Origin: Paenibacillus sp. FSL H7-0737 | GTDB taxonomy: Bacteria > Bacillota > Bacilli > Paenibacillales > Paenibacillaceae | Reading direction: 5' to 3' | Assembly (NCBI RefSeq): GCF_000758545.1 | Contig: NZ_CP009279.1 | Coordinates: 4,526,001-4,590,000 of the forward strand | DNA length: 64,000 nucleotides | Shown: in pieces, positions 1 to 8,359 of the stretch | Position numbering within the stretch: position 1 is the stretch's first letter | How the letters are laid out: each line of letters begins with the position of its first letter | Made by a program: the position numbers and the translations under genes | Notes under the pieces: model-generated | Told to the model about the DNA's origin: nothing | Database searches by the model: none | What the model saw: the letters and a program-made list of their open reading frames with translations, nothing else

Positions 1-117
1 TCTCTTTTGAAAATCTTTAAGCACATTTACATCAGCTTCCTCATAACTGCCTTCAGAAATATGACTTAACGCTTCATACTGATTCTGTTTGATTTTATAA
101 ATACTGTTTCTATTCAT
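1..117 (-). CDS. N-terminal fragment of an unknown protein, cut by window edge
   Basis: A reading frame opens with ATG one base after the stop of the ABC exporter gene and stays open for 39 codons to the window edge. The visible peptide starts MNRNSIYKIKQNQYEALSHI and continues with an acidic stretch and the end VLKDFQKR. No ribosome binding site is obvious, so translation may be coupled to the exporter. The short lead followed by a helix and an acidic 'EG..EE.D..VLK' stretch recalls the N-terminal part of some radical-SAM peptide maturases, but no catalytic motif is visible and this is only a guess. It is the last visible gene of the transporter operon, so its identity matters for reading the locus. 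Confidence 0.5.
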   Translation of the reverse strand, partial: MNRNSIYKIKQNQYEALSHISEGSYEEADVNVLKDFQKR

Positions 118-118
118 G

Positions 119-1906
119 TCATAGACGTAATGTAGATTCGCTCTCGTTTGAAAAGGAATAAAAGGCATCCGGGGTTTCCTCCCTTTGCGTACTAGTAATC
201 ATATCTCTAAAACTCTCCTGAGATGTATACAACTCATCAAAAGTACCTATCCCAAGAACCTTGCCACCATTTAAATAAATGATCTTATCTAATCTCTTTA
301 ACACTTCCGGTCGATGCGTGATAATGATAGTCATCATATAACGATCTGAAGATAACAGTTCCTCGTTAAAAACCTGCTCCGAATAATAGTCATAGCTTGA
401 GGTTGCTTCATCCAATAGCAGAATTTTTGTATCCTTACGTGCTAATGTTCGGGCAAGTGCTATTTTTTGTTTTTGTCCACCCGATAGTTTAGCGCCATTA
501 TAACCAATTCGAGTGTCCATTTTTTCGGGTAGGTCTTGGATAAATGAATATGCCCCTGACTGTTTGCAGCTTTCCAATATCTCAGTAAGTGTAAGCTCTT
601 CAGAAATGTTGATATTGTTCGCCACAGTATCATTGAAAAGATAATTGTTTTGAGCCATCAAGCTCCATATTGAGCGATAGGATTCAAAAGTATACTCTTT
701 CACATCTTTATCGTTTATTTTGATGCTGCCTTCAGTAGGCTCATAGAATCTTAGCAGCAGATTTACAACGGATGATTTGCCGCTGCCGTTCAAACCAATA
801 ATCGCTACTTTCTCACCTTTTTGAATGGTGAAATTTACTTGATCCAGAGCTTTTTCATTCTCATATACCAAGGATACGTTTTCGAATTTCAGATCATTGA
901 TAGATATTGATTCTAATAATTCCTTCGCTTCCGGTTTATCAATTTCAGCATCGGTATTTAGAAATTTTAAAAACCGCTCAAAAGCTGGCTTCACGCTGGA
1001 TAATTGCGTAATCAAATACGATATGATAGTAATTGGTTCAAATACCAATGATGAGTACGAAATGAAGGATACCAGACCGCCAATGGTGATTTCATCTTTT
1101 TGGATTAACCAAGCACCGTACAAGTAAAGACCACAAGTAAACAATGTCGTCATAAACGAACCCGATATACTATCAATAAATCCATAACGCATTAACTTGG
1201 ATTTAGCATTTTTACTTCCATCCAGATTCACTTTCAGTTTCGCTAGTCGTTTTCCAGTAATCCCCCATACTTTTATCGCTTCAATGCCACTAATTGCATC
1301 CCCTAACCATTCTGAGAAATTTGATTGCAAGTGCATAATGATTTCATATACCTTTACTTGCTTTTTATATAAAAAACTGCTAATTAGCATTTTGACTGGA
1401 ATTGTAGCGAGCATAACTAGAGTTAATTTCCAGTTAATATAAAACAATGCTGTTAAGCCGGCGAAAACTTTAAATAGATTAACGAAAGATGTTAAAAATT
1501 GCGTGTCTGTCAAAGACGATATGTTGGCGATATCTTGAAAAAGCTCAGACATCACTACTGAGAAATTTCTGTCTTTAAAAAATTTCGTGCGTACGGATAA
1601 CACATGTTTACAAGCTTTCTTATTCAAGTCATATGGTATTCTCACACTTATTTCCTTATAGTAATAGAATTGAAAAATACCAAGTAATTGTTGGATAAGG
1701 AATATTAAAAAAATTAGTCCTACGTATTGAATAACTCGATAAAAATCCAAACCTAGAATACCAATGTCAATAAGTTGCTTGGTAAACCAAGGAGTCAAAA
1801 AGCTCCCTATAGAAGTCACCAACATAACAATACTGATTATCCAAATGTTTTTACGGTAAGGATGAAATAACTCTTTAATGCTGATCCATACTACATTGTA
1901 TTTCAT
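119..1906 (-). CDS. ABC exporter, fused permease and ATPase (MsbA/BmrA-like)
   Basis: A 595-residue half-transporter. The N-terminal half carries about six hydrophobic segments, beginning after MKYNVVWISIKELFHPYRK. The C-terminal ATPase has Walker A (GLNGSGKSS), signature LSGGQKQK, Walker B ILLLDEAT and a switch histidine in THRPE. No C39 peptidase domain precedes the membrane part, so it is not a bacteriocin-processing exporter of that class. The start at 1906 is chosen because GGGGAG lies about 9 bases upstream; a longer frame would overlap the upstream mini-gene. It is in a minus-strand operon with an ABC-2 permease/ATPase pair and a 33-residue hydrophobic ORF. Two different ABC systems next to a LytTR/GHKL pair suggest export of, or immunity to, a peptide. 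The substrate is unknown. Confidence 0.85.
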   Translation of the reverse strand: MKYNVVWISIKELFHPYRKNIWIISIVMLVTSIGSFLTPWFTKQLIDIGILGLDFYRVIQYVGLIFLIFLIQQLLGIFQFYYYKEISVRIPYDLNKKACKHVLSVRTKFFKDRNFSVVMSELFQDIANISSLTDTQFLTSFVNLFKVFAGLTALFYINWKLTLVMLATIPVKMLISSFLYKKQVKVYEIIMHLQSNFSEWLGDAISGIEAIKVWGITGKRLAKLKVNLDGSKNAKSKLMRYGFIDSISGSFMTTLFTCGLYLYGAWLIQKDEITIGGLVSFISYSSLVFEPITIISYLITQLSSVKPAFERFLKFLNTDAEIDKPEAKELLESISINDLKFENVSLVYENEKALDQVNFTIQKGEKVAIIGLNGSGKSSVVNLLLRFYEPTEGSIKINDKDVKEYTFESYRSIWSLMAQNNYLFNDTVANNINISEELTLTEILESCKQSGAYSFIQDLPEKMDTRIGYNGAKLSGGQKQKIALARTLARKDTKILLLDEATSSYDYYSEQVFNEELLSSDRYMMTIIITHRPEVLKRLDKIIYLNGGKVLGIGTFDELYTSQESFRDMITSTQREETPDAFYSFSNESESTLRL

Positions 1907-1943
1907 TTCACATAACTCCCCGCGACATATACTGAGACTAGCC

Positions 1944-2045
1944 TCATCCCATCTCAATACCAACAAAAAGAACAACAAAAACTACAATAGCTAGCAACGC
2001 ACCTACAATAACGATCGTTTTTGGTGATCTATTACCCCTGTCCAT
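1944..2045 (-). CDS. 33-residue hydrophobic mini-protein
   Basis: A 34-codon frame starts with ATG six bases after a strong GGAGG and ends in TGA. It sits in the 156 bases between the ABC-2 permease stop and the ABC exporter start. The product starts MDRGNRSPKT, continues with about 19 hydrophobic residues (IVIVGALLAIVVFVVLFVG) and ends IEMG. So it has a basic head, one transmembrane helix and a short acidic tail. It lacks cysteine and a double-glycine leader. It could be a small membrane subunit of one of the flanking transporters or the precursor of an exported hydrophobic peptide. Position and ribosome binding site support translation; function is unknown. Confidence 0.6.
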   Translation of the reverse strand: MDRGNRSPKTIVIVGALLAIVVFVVLFVGIEMG

Positions 2046-2062
2046 TTCAATTCCTCCTTTAT

Positions 2063-2860
2063 CTACGCGTGTATATCTCTTTTTCCAAACGAAATATAGG
2101 TGACAGACAAACTAATAGCTATGATAATCACAGGAATCAACACCACTTCCATAAAGCTCTTTGCTCCGGTTAGGACTATATGTTGTGAATTAACGACGTA
2201 GATTCCGGAAAACTTCATAACCTGAGTCGTTAAAGCATGGTCTGAAATCGCCCTTAACAATGCGGAGGAAGCATCACGGAAATAACCGGATATCATGAAG
2301 TCTCCGAATATAATTAGAAAAGTTACAACCACCGCTGAAGCCGTTCTTTTAATAAGAATACCTACCATAATGATTAGAGCAGCATAAGCTGATAAATAAA
2401 GGATATTTAATCCCAGTACACGGGAAACTTGAATCAAGTCAGCAGAAAAATTACGATTACCGATGTCAGTCCCAATTATCAAAGCAGCTATCATATAAGC
2501 GAGATAAAACACTACTGTAAATTGTAAAATCCACCATATAATAATTTTAAAAACAGAAAGGTATTTCCCCGTGATATAGATAAACCTACTTTGTCCGGAA
2601 GCCAGGATAACTTTGATAGATCCATATTCAAATCCTTCGGTTGCAAAAAAACATACGTAAACTGGAATAATAAAATAAAAAAATAAAGATAAAGGTGTCA
2701 CAATCGTTAAGGGTTCCGCGAGATTACCGATTTCAAAACCACCTTTACCGCCAATCCAGATTGCTAGTACCAGACTTGCTATAAGGAACAGAAGAGAAAT
2801 TCCCTTAAACATGATATCCCTTCTTATAAAGTAAGACTCAGCTTTCAGAAAATCCCTCAT
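2063..2860 (-). CDS. ABC-2 type permease, peptide/antibiotic export or immunity type
   Basis: This 265-residue integral membrane protein has about six hydrophobic segments, the first around residues 20-37 and the last near 235-255. The fold pattern and the EGFEYGSIKVILASGQSR stretch after the second segment are typical of permeases paired with BcrA-like ATPases (bacitracin or lantibiotic self-protection families). It starts three bases after the upstream ATPase gene, so the two form a transporter pair. The 33-residue mini-gene follows 17 bases downstream. The substrate cannot be read from the sequence; immunity to or export of a peptide is inferred from the pairing and from the neighbouring LytTR regulator. 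Confidence 0.8.
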   Translation of the reverse strand: MRDFLKAESYFIRRDIMFKGISLLFLIASLVLAIWIGGKGGFEIGNLAEPLTIVTPLSLFFYFIIPVYVCFFATEGFEYGSIKVILASGQSRFIYITGKYLSVFKIIIWWILQFTVVFYLAYMIAALIIGTDIGNRNFSADLIQVSRVLGLNILYLSAYAALIIMVGILIKRTASAVVVTFLIIFGDFMISGYFRDASSALLRAISDHALTTQVMKFSGIYVVNSQHIVLTGAKSFMEVVLIPVIIIAISLSVTYISFGKRDIHA

Positions 2861-2863
2861 TGC

Positions 2864-3775
2864 TCATTCTCCTATCAGATCCATATAATAATGCTCAAGA
2901 TTTGCTGTGGAAAGGTTGATTCCTTCAAGTGGAATTCCATTTCTAATTAACGTTGACATTAACTGTTCAAGATCTGTCAAATCCTTGGGAACCAATATTT
3001 CTCCGGCTTCTGACAATGTGATCGAATGAATATTAAGATCGTTCTTAAGCACGTTTATTGCTGCAGCTATTTCAACGGTCTTAATACAAATTTGTGCTTC
3101 GGCTGATTGCAAGAGTTCTTCCACAGAGACTTCCTTAATGAACTGCCCTTTATGAATAAACCCGAATTTGGTAGCTAACAATTGGAGCTCACTCAAGATA
3201 TGGCTGGAAATCAAGATGGTAACCCCTTTTTCATGTGCCAGCTTAGCCAATAATTTTCTCATCTCTACAATTCCTGTAGGATCAAGTCCATTAATCGGTT
3301 CATCCAACACTAAAAATTCCGGTTCATTGAGAAGGGAAATCGCCAGCCCTAAGCGTTGACGCATGCCCAGAGAATATTCCGTTGTATTTTTGTTTTCAAC
3401 ATCCGTTAGTCCCACTAAATTCAGCACATCTTTAATTCTCTTGAAATCCGAAATACCATGAATCTTACAATAAAAGCTTAAATTCTCTTCAGCATTCATA
3501 TGGGGGTAGAGGGCAGGTAGCTCTATTAAAACCCCCATTTTTTTTCTGACTCGTGCGATGTCCTTCTCACTACTTTTACCCATCAATTGGAAAGTCCCTT
3601 TTGTAGGGTAAACTAATCCACTAATTATTTTCATGAGTGTGGTTTTACCTGCTCCATTCTCACCTACAAAGCCATAGATATCACCCTGTTTAATCTGCAT
3701 ATTTATATTATGAAGCGCATTTGCACTGCCGTACTGTTTAGTTAATCCCTCAGCTTCAAAGATTGTTGTATTCAT
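2864..3775 (-). CDS. ABC transporter ATPase, BcrA-like
   Basis: A 303-residue cytoplasmic ATPase. Walker A is GENGAGKTT near residue 40, the signature YSLGMRQR near 135, and Walker B LVLDEPINGLDP near 155. A C-terminal tail of about 80 residues follows the nucleotide-binding core, as in BcrA/NatA-type drug and lantibiotic transporters. The ribosome binding site GGAG lies eight bases before ATG. It is the first gene of the minus-strand transporter operon and is transcribed divergently from the LytTR regulator, the usual layout when the regulator controls a peptide-detoxification transporter. The direct target is inference. Confidence 0.85.
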   Translation of the reverse strand: MNTTIFEAEGLTKQYGSANALHNINMQIKQGDIYGFVGENGAGKTTLMKIISGLVYPTKGTFQLMGKSSEKDIARVRKKMGVLIELPALYPHMNAEENLSFYCKIHGISDFKRIKDVLNLVGLTDVENKNTTEYSLGMRQRLGLAISLLNEPEFLVLDEPINGLDPTGIVEMRKLLAKLAHEKGVTILISSHILSELQLLATKFGFIHKGQFIKEVSVEELLQSAEAQICIKTVEIAAAINVLKNDLNIHSITLSEAGEILVPKDLTDLEQLMSTLIRNGIPLEGINLSTANLEHYYMDLIGE

Positions 3776-3913
3776 TTTTCAACTCCTCCATACCGTTTGC
3801 TACTAATTGATATTAAATTAGCATGTTTACTAGAATTACTAATCGCAATGGTAAAAAACACGGGAATAAATGTAACTTTCGCCGCTTCCAAGTGATCCCT
3901 AAAAGGATAAAGG

Positions 3914-3941
3914 TTGATTATACTCCCATATAATGTATTAT
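3914..3941 (+). promoter_or_regulatory. Candidate sigma-A promoter for the LytTR/GHKL pair
   Basis: TTGATT at 3914-3919 and TATTAT at 3936-3941 are separated by 16 bases, 29 bases before the regulator ATG. An AGGAGGGG ribosome binding site follows. A competing TATAAT at 3929-3934 has no -35 at the right distance. I found no convincing pair of LytTR direct repeats in this 194-base divergent region. Confidence 0.35.
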
Positions 3942-3969
3942 TATTTATAACACAGGAGGGGAATTTCAC

Positions 3970-4707
3970 ATGATACATATTGCTATTTGTGATGATGATT
4001 TCAAGGCAACAGAATATATTGAGAGATTGATCCTTAACCATCCCATTCAGCAGACCGTAAAGATAGAGGTATCCATATTCTATTCTGGTGAAAGCTTCAC
4101 GAAAGCCATTCAACATGGTTGTCCATTTGATCTTATTTTTATGGATATAGAAATGAAGGGAATAAGCGGAATAACAGCGGGTCATATATTACGGAGAGAT
4201 TGTGATAATGATAGGGTTCGGTTGATTTACGTATCGAGCCACGAAGAGTATCATGTTCAACTATTTGACGTTCAACCTTCTGGTTTTATAAAGAAGCCTA
4301 TACATAACGAGTCTTTTGAAAAAAAACTAATCTCTATGATTCAGCAAATAAAGGTCAAGCGTCAGCAAAATCAACCAAAATTACTGCCTGTACACCAAAG
4401 TGGAACTAAACTACTTATTCCAATCCGTAATATTATGTACTTGGCAAGTGATCGCCGAAAAATCATTTTGCAAACAACGGAAGATCAAACGGAATATTAC
4501 AGTACTTTATCTATAGAAGAAGGAAAGCTACCTTCGAAGCAGTTTGTGCGGATTCATCAATCGTATCTTGTGAATTTCGATTACATAAAACAAATTCAGG
4601 GCAAAAAAATTGTATTAACGAGTGGGGAAGAACTTCCGATTAGCGATAAGCAAAGCACCGTAGTGAAAAAGAGTTATTTGCAATTCAGGGGGAGTCTGCT
4701 TGAATAA
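3970..4707 (+). CDS. LytTR-family response regulator (AgrA/ComE-like)
   Basis: A 245-residue regulator. The N-terminal receiver domain (residues 1-125) has the acidic pocket DDD at 8-10, the phosphoacceptor Asp59 in IFMDIEMKG, and K112 of the IKKP switch. The C-terminal LytTR DNA-binding domain spans about residues 140-240 and includes FVRIHQSYLVNFDYI. It overlaps the downstream kinase gene by eight bases, so the two are translationally coupled. Such pairs sense peptides (Agr, Com, Blp) or control bacteriocin and immunity transporters. No AgrB or AgrD homologue is visible here. Regulation of the divergent ABC genes is the natural inference. Confidence 0.9.
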   Translation: MIHIAICDDDFKATEYIERLILNHPIQQTVKIEVSIFYSGESFTKAIQHGCPFDLIFMDIEMKGISGITAGHILRRDCDNDRVRLIYVSSHEEYHVQLFDVQPSGFIKKPIHNESFEKKLISMIQQIKVKRQQNQPKLLPVHQSGTKLLIPIRNIMYLASDRRKIILQTTEDQTEYYSTLSIEEGKLPSKQFVRIHQSYLVNFDYIKQIQGKKIVLTSGEELPISDKQSTVVKKSYLQFRGSLLE

Positions 4708-6007
4708 TATTCTACTGGATGAACTGTTCTATGCCCTCACACTGGCAGCTCTCCCATTTATCATTCATTATTTCTATGATCATTGTTTCCCACGGCTTTG
4801 GGAATCCAAAGTAATCCTTTATTCCGTATACACTGCTTATTATATTTTCGTACTCCTCCTTCATTACAGCCCACTCCCCGGCTTATGGATGCTAGGGCTT
4901 AATATAGTGGGGATCGTTCTCTTGTCCTTTTTGTATAAAGGAAAAATACAATGGCGAATTGGTGCTGCTTTATTTATAGTCGCACTGATTATTCTTTCAG
5001 ATGCAGCTACTGCACCTGTGTATACGACAAGCGGATACATCTTTACCTTGTTTTTGTCGAAGATTCTGATGTTTATACTGGTACAGATCACGCTTCGGTT
5101 TACCAAAGCTTTTGGCGAGGGTAGTCTAAGCAGTTGGTATTGGATCGGGCTGTTCTGCTTTCCGTTTATCAGCATCCTCAGTATTGCAAAATTATCGGGC
5201 GAGCTGTCATTGCGGGAATATCCGGCGTTGTATCCGACTTTGTCCGGAGGATTGCTGTTAATCAACTTCCTGATCATTCTTTTGTGTGATCGTGTATTAA
5301 CCATACAATCGGCACAGAATAAAAACTACTTGTTGGAACAGCAGAACACCTACTATATGAACCAGTATCTGCTCACGAAAGAAAGGCAGCAAGAAGTCTT
5401 TACGTTTCAACATGATTTCAGGAATATCTTGCTCGGCCTGAGGTCTCAATTACAAGCTGGGGAAAAAGAAGCCGGACTGAATGATGTGGATAAGCTTCTT
5501 GGAGTAATAGAACTCTCTTCAGGTGAAAGTAATACCGGCTCCATCCTAATCGACTCTATCATTAATTACAAGTCGCAATTTGCCAAAAAGCTGGGTATTT
5601 CCTTTCAAACGGATATTAAGATTCCACCTCAGCTTGACCTTGATGCTTATGCATTTAGCATTATTCTAGGGAACACCCTTGATAATGCCATAGAAGCATG
5701 CAAGCATCCAGGTGTGACTCAGCCCTATATTAAATTCCAACTTCATTATCATAAGGGTACTTTATTTATCAGAATACAGAATCCATATCAGCATTCAATA
5801 CGTATGAATCATTTCGGGGAATTAGCCACAACAAAACGAGACAAGCATTTTCATGGTATCGGTCTAAAAAGCGTAAAGAATGCGGTAGAAGAAATCGGCG
5901 GAATATGGGATATCATCTATGAAAACCAAATTTTCCAAGTGGAAATTTGTCTTTTTAACATTGAGATCTTATCAGTTGCAGAAACTGAGCAAAAATGCAC
6001 CTCATAG
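4700..6007 (+). CDS. GHKL-family sensor histidine kinase (AgrC-like)
   Basis: A 435-residue membrane kinase. About six transmembrane segments fill residues 5-200. A dimerisation helix carries the phospho-histidine His238 in TFQHDFRN. The ATPase has an N-box LGNTLDNAIEAC (322-333) and a G-box HGIGLKSV (385-392), typical of the AgrC/ComD GHKL group and not of HisKA kinases. It should phosphorylate Asp59 of the overlapping LytTR regulator. The final codons (KCTS and stop) lie inside the left arm of an inverted-repeat element at 5993-6059, so the native C-terminus may have been altered by insertion. Confidence 0.88.
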   Translation: MNNILLDELFYALTLAALPFIIHYFYDHCFPRLWESKVILYSVYTAYYIFVLLLHYSPLPGLWMLGLNIVGIVLLSFLYKGKIQWRIGAALFIVALIILSDAATAPVYTTSGYIFTLFLSKILMFILVQITLRFTKAFGEGSLSSWYWIGLFCFPFISILSIAKLSGELSLREYPALYPTLSGGLLLINFLIILLCDRVLTIQSAQNKNYLLEQQNTYYMNQYLLTKERQQEVFTFQHDFRNILLGLRSQLQAGEKEAGLNDVDKLLGVIELSSGESNTGSILIDSIINYKSQFAKKLGISFQTDIKIPPQLDLDAYAFSIILGNTLDNAIEACKHPGVTQPYIKFQLHYHKGTLFIRIQNPYQHSIRMNHFGELATTKRDKHFHGIGLKSVKNAVEEIGGIWDIIYENQIFQVEICLFNIEILSVAETEQKCTS

Positions 6008-6059
6008 AAAGACATCGGACCCAGAGGGTTTTCCAATGTTTATTCTAAGGGGTGCATTT
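5993..6059. repeat. 67-bp nested inverted-repeat element (IS-end or MITE-like)
   Basis: The outer arms are AAATGCACC at 5993-6001 and GGTGCATTT at 6051-6059. TAGAA (6005-6009) pairs with TTCTA (6043-6047), ACAT (6012-6015) with ATGT (6036-6039), GGA with TCC and CCC with GGG. The whole unit therefore folds into one long hairpin. The TGAAATGCACCCCTTA-like end resembles, from memory, termini of Firmicute IS3-group elements. It supplies the kinase stop codon. On the minus strand a TTTTT run follows the hairpin, so it may also end the DUF5054 transcript. Confidence 0.6.
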
Positions 6060-6082
6060 CAGTCACAAGTACATCTATTATT

Positions 6083-8191
6083 TTACTTACGGTTCGATTG
6101 TAAATTTAGACGAAAACGAAATACTGCATCTTCACCGTACCACATAGGGAAATTGGTACCCCAGATATTGTTGTGCAAATTAAAATGCCATCCTTTATCT
6201 AGAGAAACAAAAGAATTATCAAATTGTAGCAGTCTTTTTTGACCCGGTGCAGCCAAAGCAGCATCCATGGTTTCGATAAAGGCGCTCCCATCTGCCCCCT
6301 GATAACTAACGCCACGTCCAATGGCATGAAGATTACGATTCCCGTCCTTCACTACACGCAAAGGTGAGACTGGCAAGCCCATCTTATCCATCATCCAAAG
6401 ATTTGGATTATCGACATTCAATGCACAACCGAACCAGCTTGCTTCTGGAAGGCGGTTCGCTTCTTTTCCGAACCATTGCAGTGATACGTCAACCGTACCT
6501 TCATGCTCAAAATCATACACTAATTCAAGTTCCTTCGGCGCACCATATAATTCATAGGCTTGTACCGGCATGCGTAAACGTAGCAAGAACCGTTTGCCGT
6601 TTACTCGCTTCATATCAGTCACGATGGGCTCATATAGCTGATGGCTAGGTAATGGTCGAACGAATTCAAAGCCAGGCTTATTAAAGTCGGCATCAGACCA
6701 TGGATGGGTGAAGCTTAAATTTTGCATATAGGTACGGAAGTATCTGGCGTAGTCCTCCGTTCCAAACGTCTCATAGGCGTAAACGCCGAACGGATGGCTT
6801 TCGTCTACCCATACTTTCTCATTAGCGTCCGATAAATGAACAAGTGAGCCATTCACGCCAAAGGTCAGTTTGTAACCTTCAACCGCGTACACCTCTTGGA
6901 CACTAACCTGCTCAGCATCAGCGGAACAATCTTTCCTCGTAGGCTCTAGCCTACCGAACGCTTCCTTTGCCTCCGCTTGTTTATCTTTATCCAGGCATAC
7001 GACTGCCTGATCCAGATAGCCTCGTTGCTCCGCCCAAGAACGTTCGATCATCGAATACTTTCGGACGCTCTGTTCTGAGGCAAATAAACCACTAGAATGT
7101 TTATCGAATTCATCCATAGCGAATGCACCAATATAATTGAATTTCGCAGGAATATCGTCTACATCAATCTCGTCCTTGATTCTAGCATCATTGAAATCTT
7201 TTTTCGCATAGTTTCGAAAGTCAGGAAGCCATTTCTTTACGTCTAAACCCCATGTATGCTCTGCTACCATCAACATAGCATCGCTCATCCCTTTATAGGC
7301 AGTACTATGCTCGTCTAAGCTTCCTTCGGACAGCCATTTGCTTCTCAAACGTTGAAGCTCGCGAAGCTTGGCAAGTTTTAATGGATCTGTCCCTGCACCA
7401 TGAATCCAAGTATCACCGATTTCTTCACTAACCACAGGAAGCTGCTCGCGAACTTGCATAAGACTTCTTGCAAATGCATCTAGTGAAGACGCTATAATCT
7501 CAGCGTCAGGGTATCGTTCTTGGATTTCACGGAACTGCTCTTCGATTTCCTCAGCACTTGGCGGCCCACAATTGTCACCTGTATGCGCAAATAGCAATAT
7601 ATCGTCGATCCCTTCAATCTCAACCGGCTCTCCGTAGCTTCCGGCATAGTTCACAATTAATTCGCTGCCATCCTCTACCTGCCAGCGAAACAGCTTTGGT
7701 ACATCAGGACGCATAGATGCTGGGTTAACTCCGAGATGCATATACTGAATGCCTGCTTTCTGCATATACGGAACCATGGACAGGGTATGACCTGGCACAT
7801 CCGTCATTTTGGCGGCTATCGTTTGTTTTCCAAATTGTTTATCAAGCTCTTGGCTGATCGTTAGCCCGTATTGGAAAAGCTCCTTATCCATAAGCTCTGT
7901 ATGTGTAGTGAACGGTAACCCATGCCACACTATATGTCCTTTACGAATTGCCTTCTCCATCGCTTCTCTTTCCGAAGCAGGTGCGCGATCCAAATAATAA
8001 CGAATTAGCCAGGATCCAGTCGTCCATACAAATTGCGCGCGGCCTCCTTCAGCCTCTAATGTATCGGCCAAAGCGATCGCTTTCGGAATATACTCTTCCA
8101 TGTATTGTCTTAATACATGCGCAGCCAAATTCGTGAACCCAATATCCAAATGCGTTTTAAATACAACATGGACCTTCTTAGTGTTATTCAT
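6083..8191 (-). CDS. DUF5054 protein, GH38-like putative glycoside hydrolase
   Basis: A 702-residue protein without a signal peptide. The N-terminus VHVVFKTHLDIGFTN places His14 and Asp16 in the H-x-D arrangement that binds the metal in GH38 alpha-mannosidases. MTDVPGHT near residue 140 could give the next conserved Asp. The C-terminal half is beta-rich, as in GH38 relatives. DUF5054 is an uncharacterised family, so substrate and catalysis are inference. The gene lies downstream of a GntR-LacI regulator with an intervening terminator, and has its own promoter overlapped by a dyad operator, suggesting induction by a glycan-derived ligand. Confidence 0.78.
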   Translation of the reverse strand: MNNTKKVHVVFKTHLDIGFTNLAAHVLRQYMEEYIPKAIALADTLEAEGGRAQFVWTTGSWLIRYYLDRAPASEREAMEKAIRKGHIVWHGLPFTTHTELMDKELFQYGLTISQELDKQFGKQTIAAKMTDVPGHTLSMVPYMQKAGIQYMHLGVNPASMRPDVPKLFRWQVEDGSELIVNYAGSYGEPVEIEGIDDILLFAHTGDNCGPPSAEEIEEQFREIQERYPDAEIIASSLDAFARSLMQVREQLPVVSEEIGDTWIHGAGTDPLKLAKLRELQRLRSKWLSEGSLDEHSTAYKGMSDAMLMVAEHTWGLDVKKWLPDFRNYAKKDFNDARIKDEIDVDDIPAKFNYIGAFAMDEFDKHSSGLFASEQSVRKYSMIERSWAEQRGYLDQAVVCLDKDKQAEAKEAFGRLEPTRKDCSADAEQVSVQEVYAVEGYKLTFGVNGSLVHLSDANEKVWVDESHPFGVYAYETFGTEDYARYFRTYMQNLSFTHPWSDADFNKPGFEFVRPLPSHQLYEPIVTDMKRVNGKRFLLRLRMPVQAYELYGAPKELELVYDFEHEGTVDVSLQWFGKEANRLPEASWFGCALNVDNPNLWMMDKMGLPVSPLRVVKDGNRNLHAIGRGVSYQGADGSAFIETMDAALAAPGQKRLLQFDNSFVSLDKGWHFNLHNNIWGTNFPMWYGEDAVFRFRLNLQSNRK

Positions 8192-8261
8192 TTTCCCGAC
8201 CTGCTTCCGTTAGATTATGGCTTATAGAAAACTGGAATTTCCAACGATCTATTTTCAGATT

Positions 8262-8289
8262 ATTATATGTCACTGATCTATACAACCAA
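8262..8289 (-). promoter_or_regulatory. Promoter of the DUF5054 gene with embedded operator
   Basis: Read on the minus strand, TTGGTT (8289-8284) and TATAAT (8267-8262) are spaced by 16 bases. An imperfect dyad centred at 8273 (TATA..TCACTGA..TATA, 8264-8282) fills the spacer and part of the -10. Its core matches the perfect dyad centred at 8349. A repressor bound here would block polymerase directly. Confidence 0.6.
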
Positions 8290-8338
8290 ATAGTCCGAAA
8301 TAATAACATTAAATAATATGAAAAATACAATGTCGCAA

Positions 8339-8359
8339 TTTTATATCACTGATATAAAA
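8339..8359. promoter_or_regulatory. Perfect 21-bp dyad operator (upstream copy)
   Basis: TTTATATCACTGATATAAA, plus one further paired T/A on each side, is an odd-length perfect palindrome centred on C8349. It shares the core TATA..TCACTGA..TATA with the promoter-proximal copy 76 bp away. The pair lies next to the GntR-LacI gene, whose product is the obvious candidate binder; looping between sites is inference. Confidence 0.6.

Noticed and set aside
3776..3969. LytTR direct-repeat binding sites in the divergent region
   Set aside because: TACCGTTTG at 3791 fits one half-site, but no second copy lies 21-22 bases away on either strand.
3772..4185. Minus-strand frame of 137 codons opposite the LytTR gene
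   Set aside because: It covers the intergenic promoter and the antisense of the receiver domain; the product has no family features.
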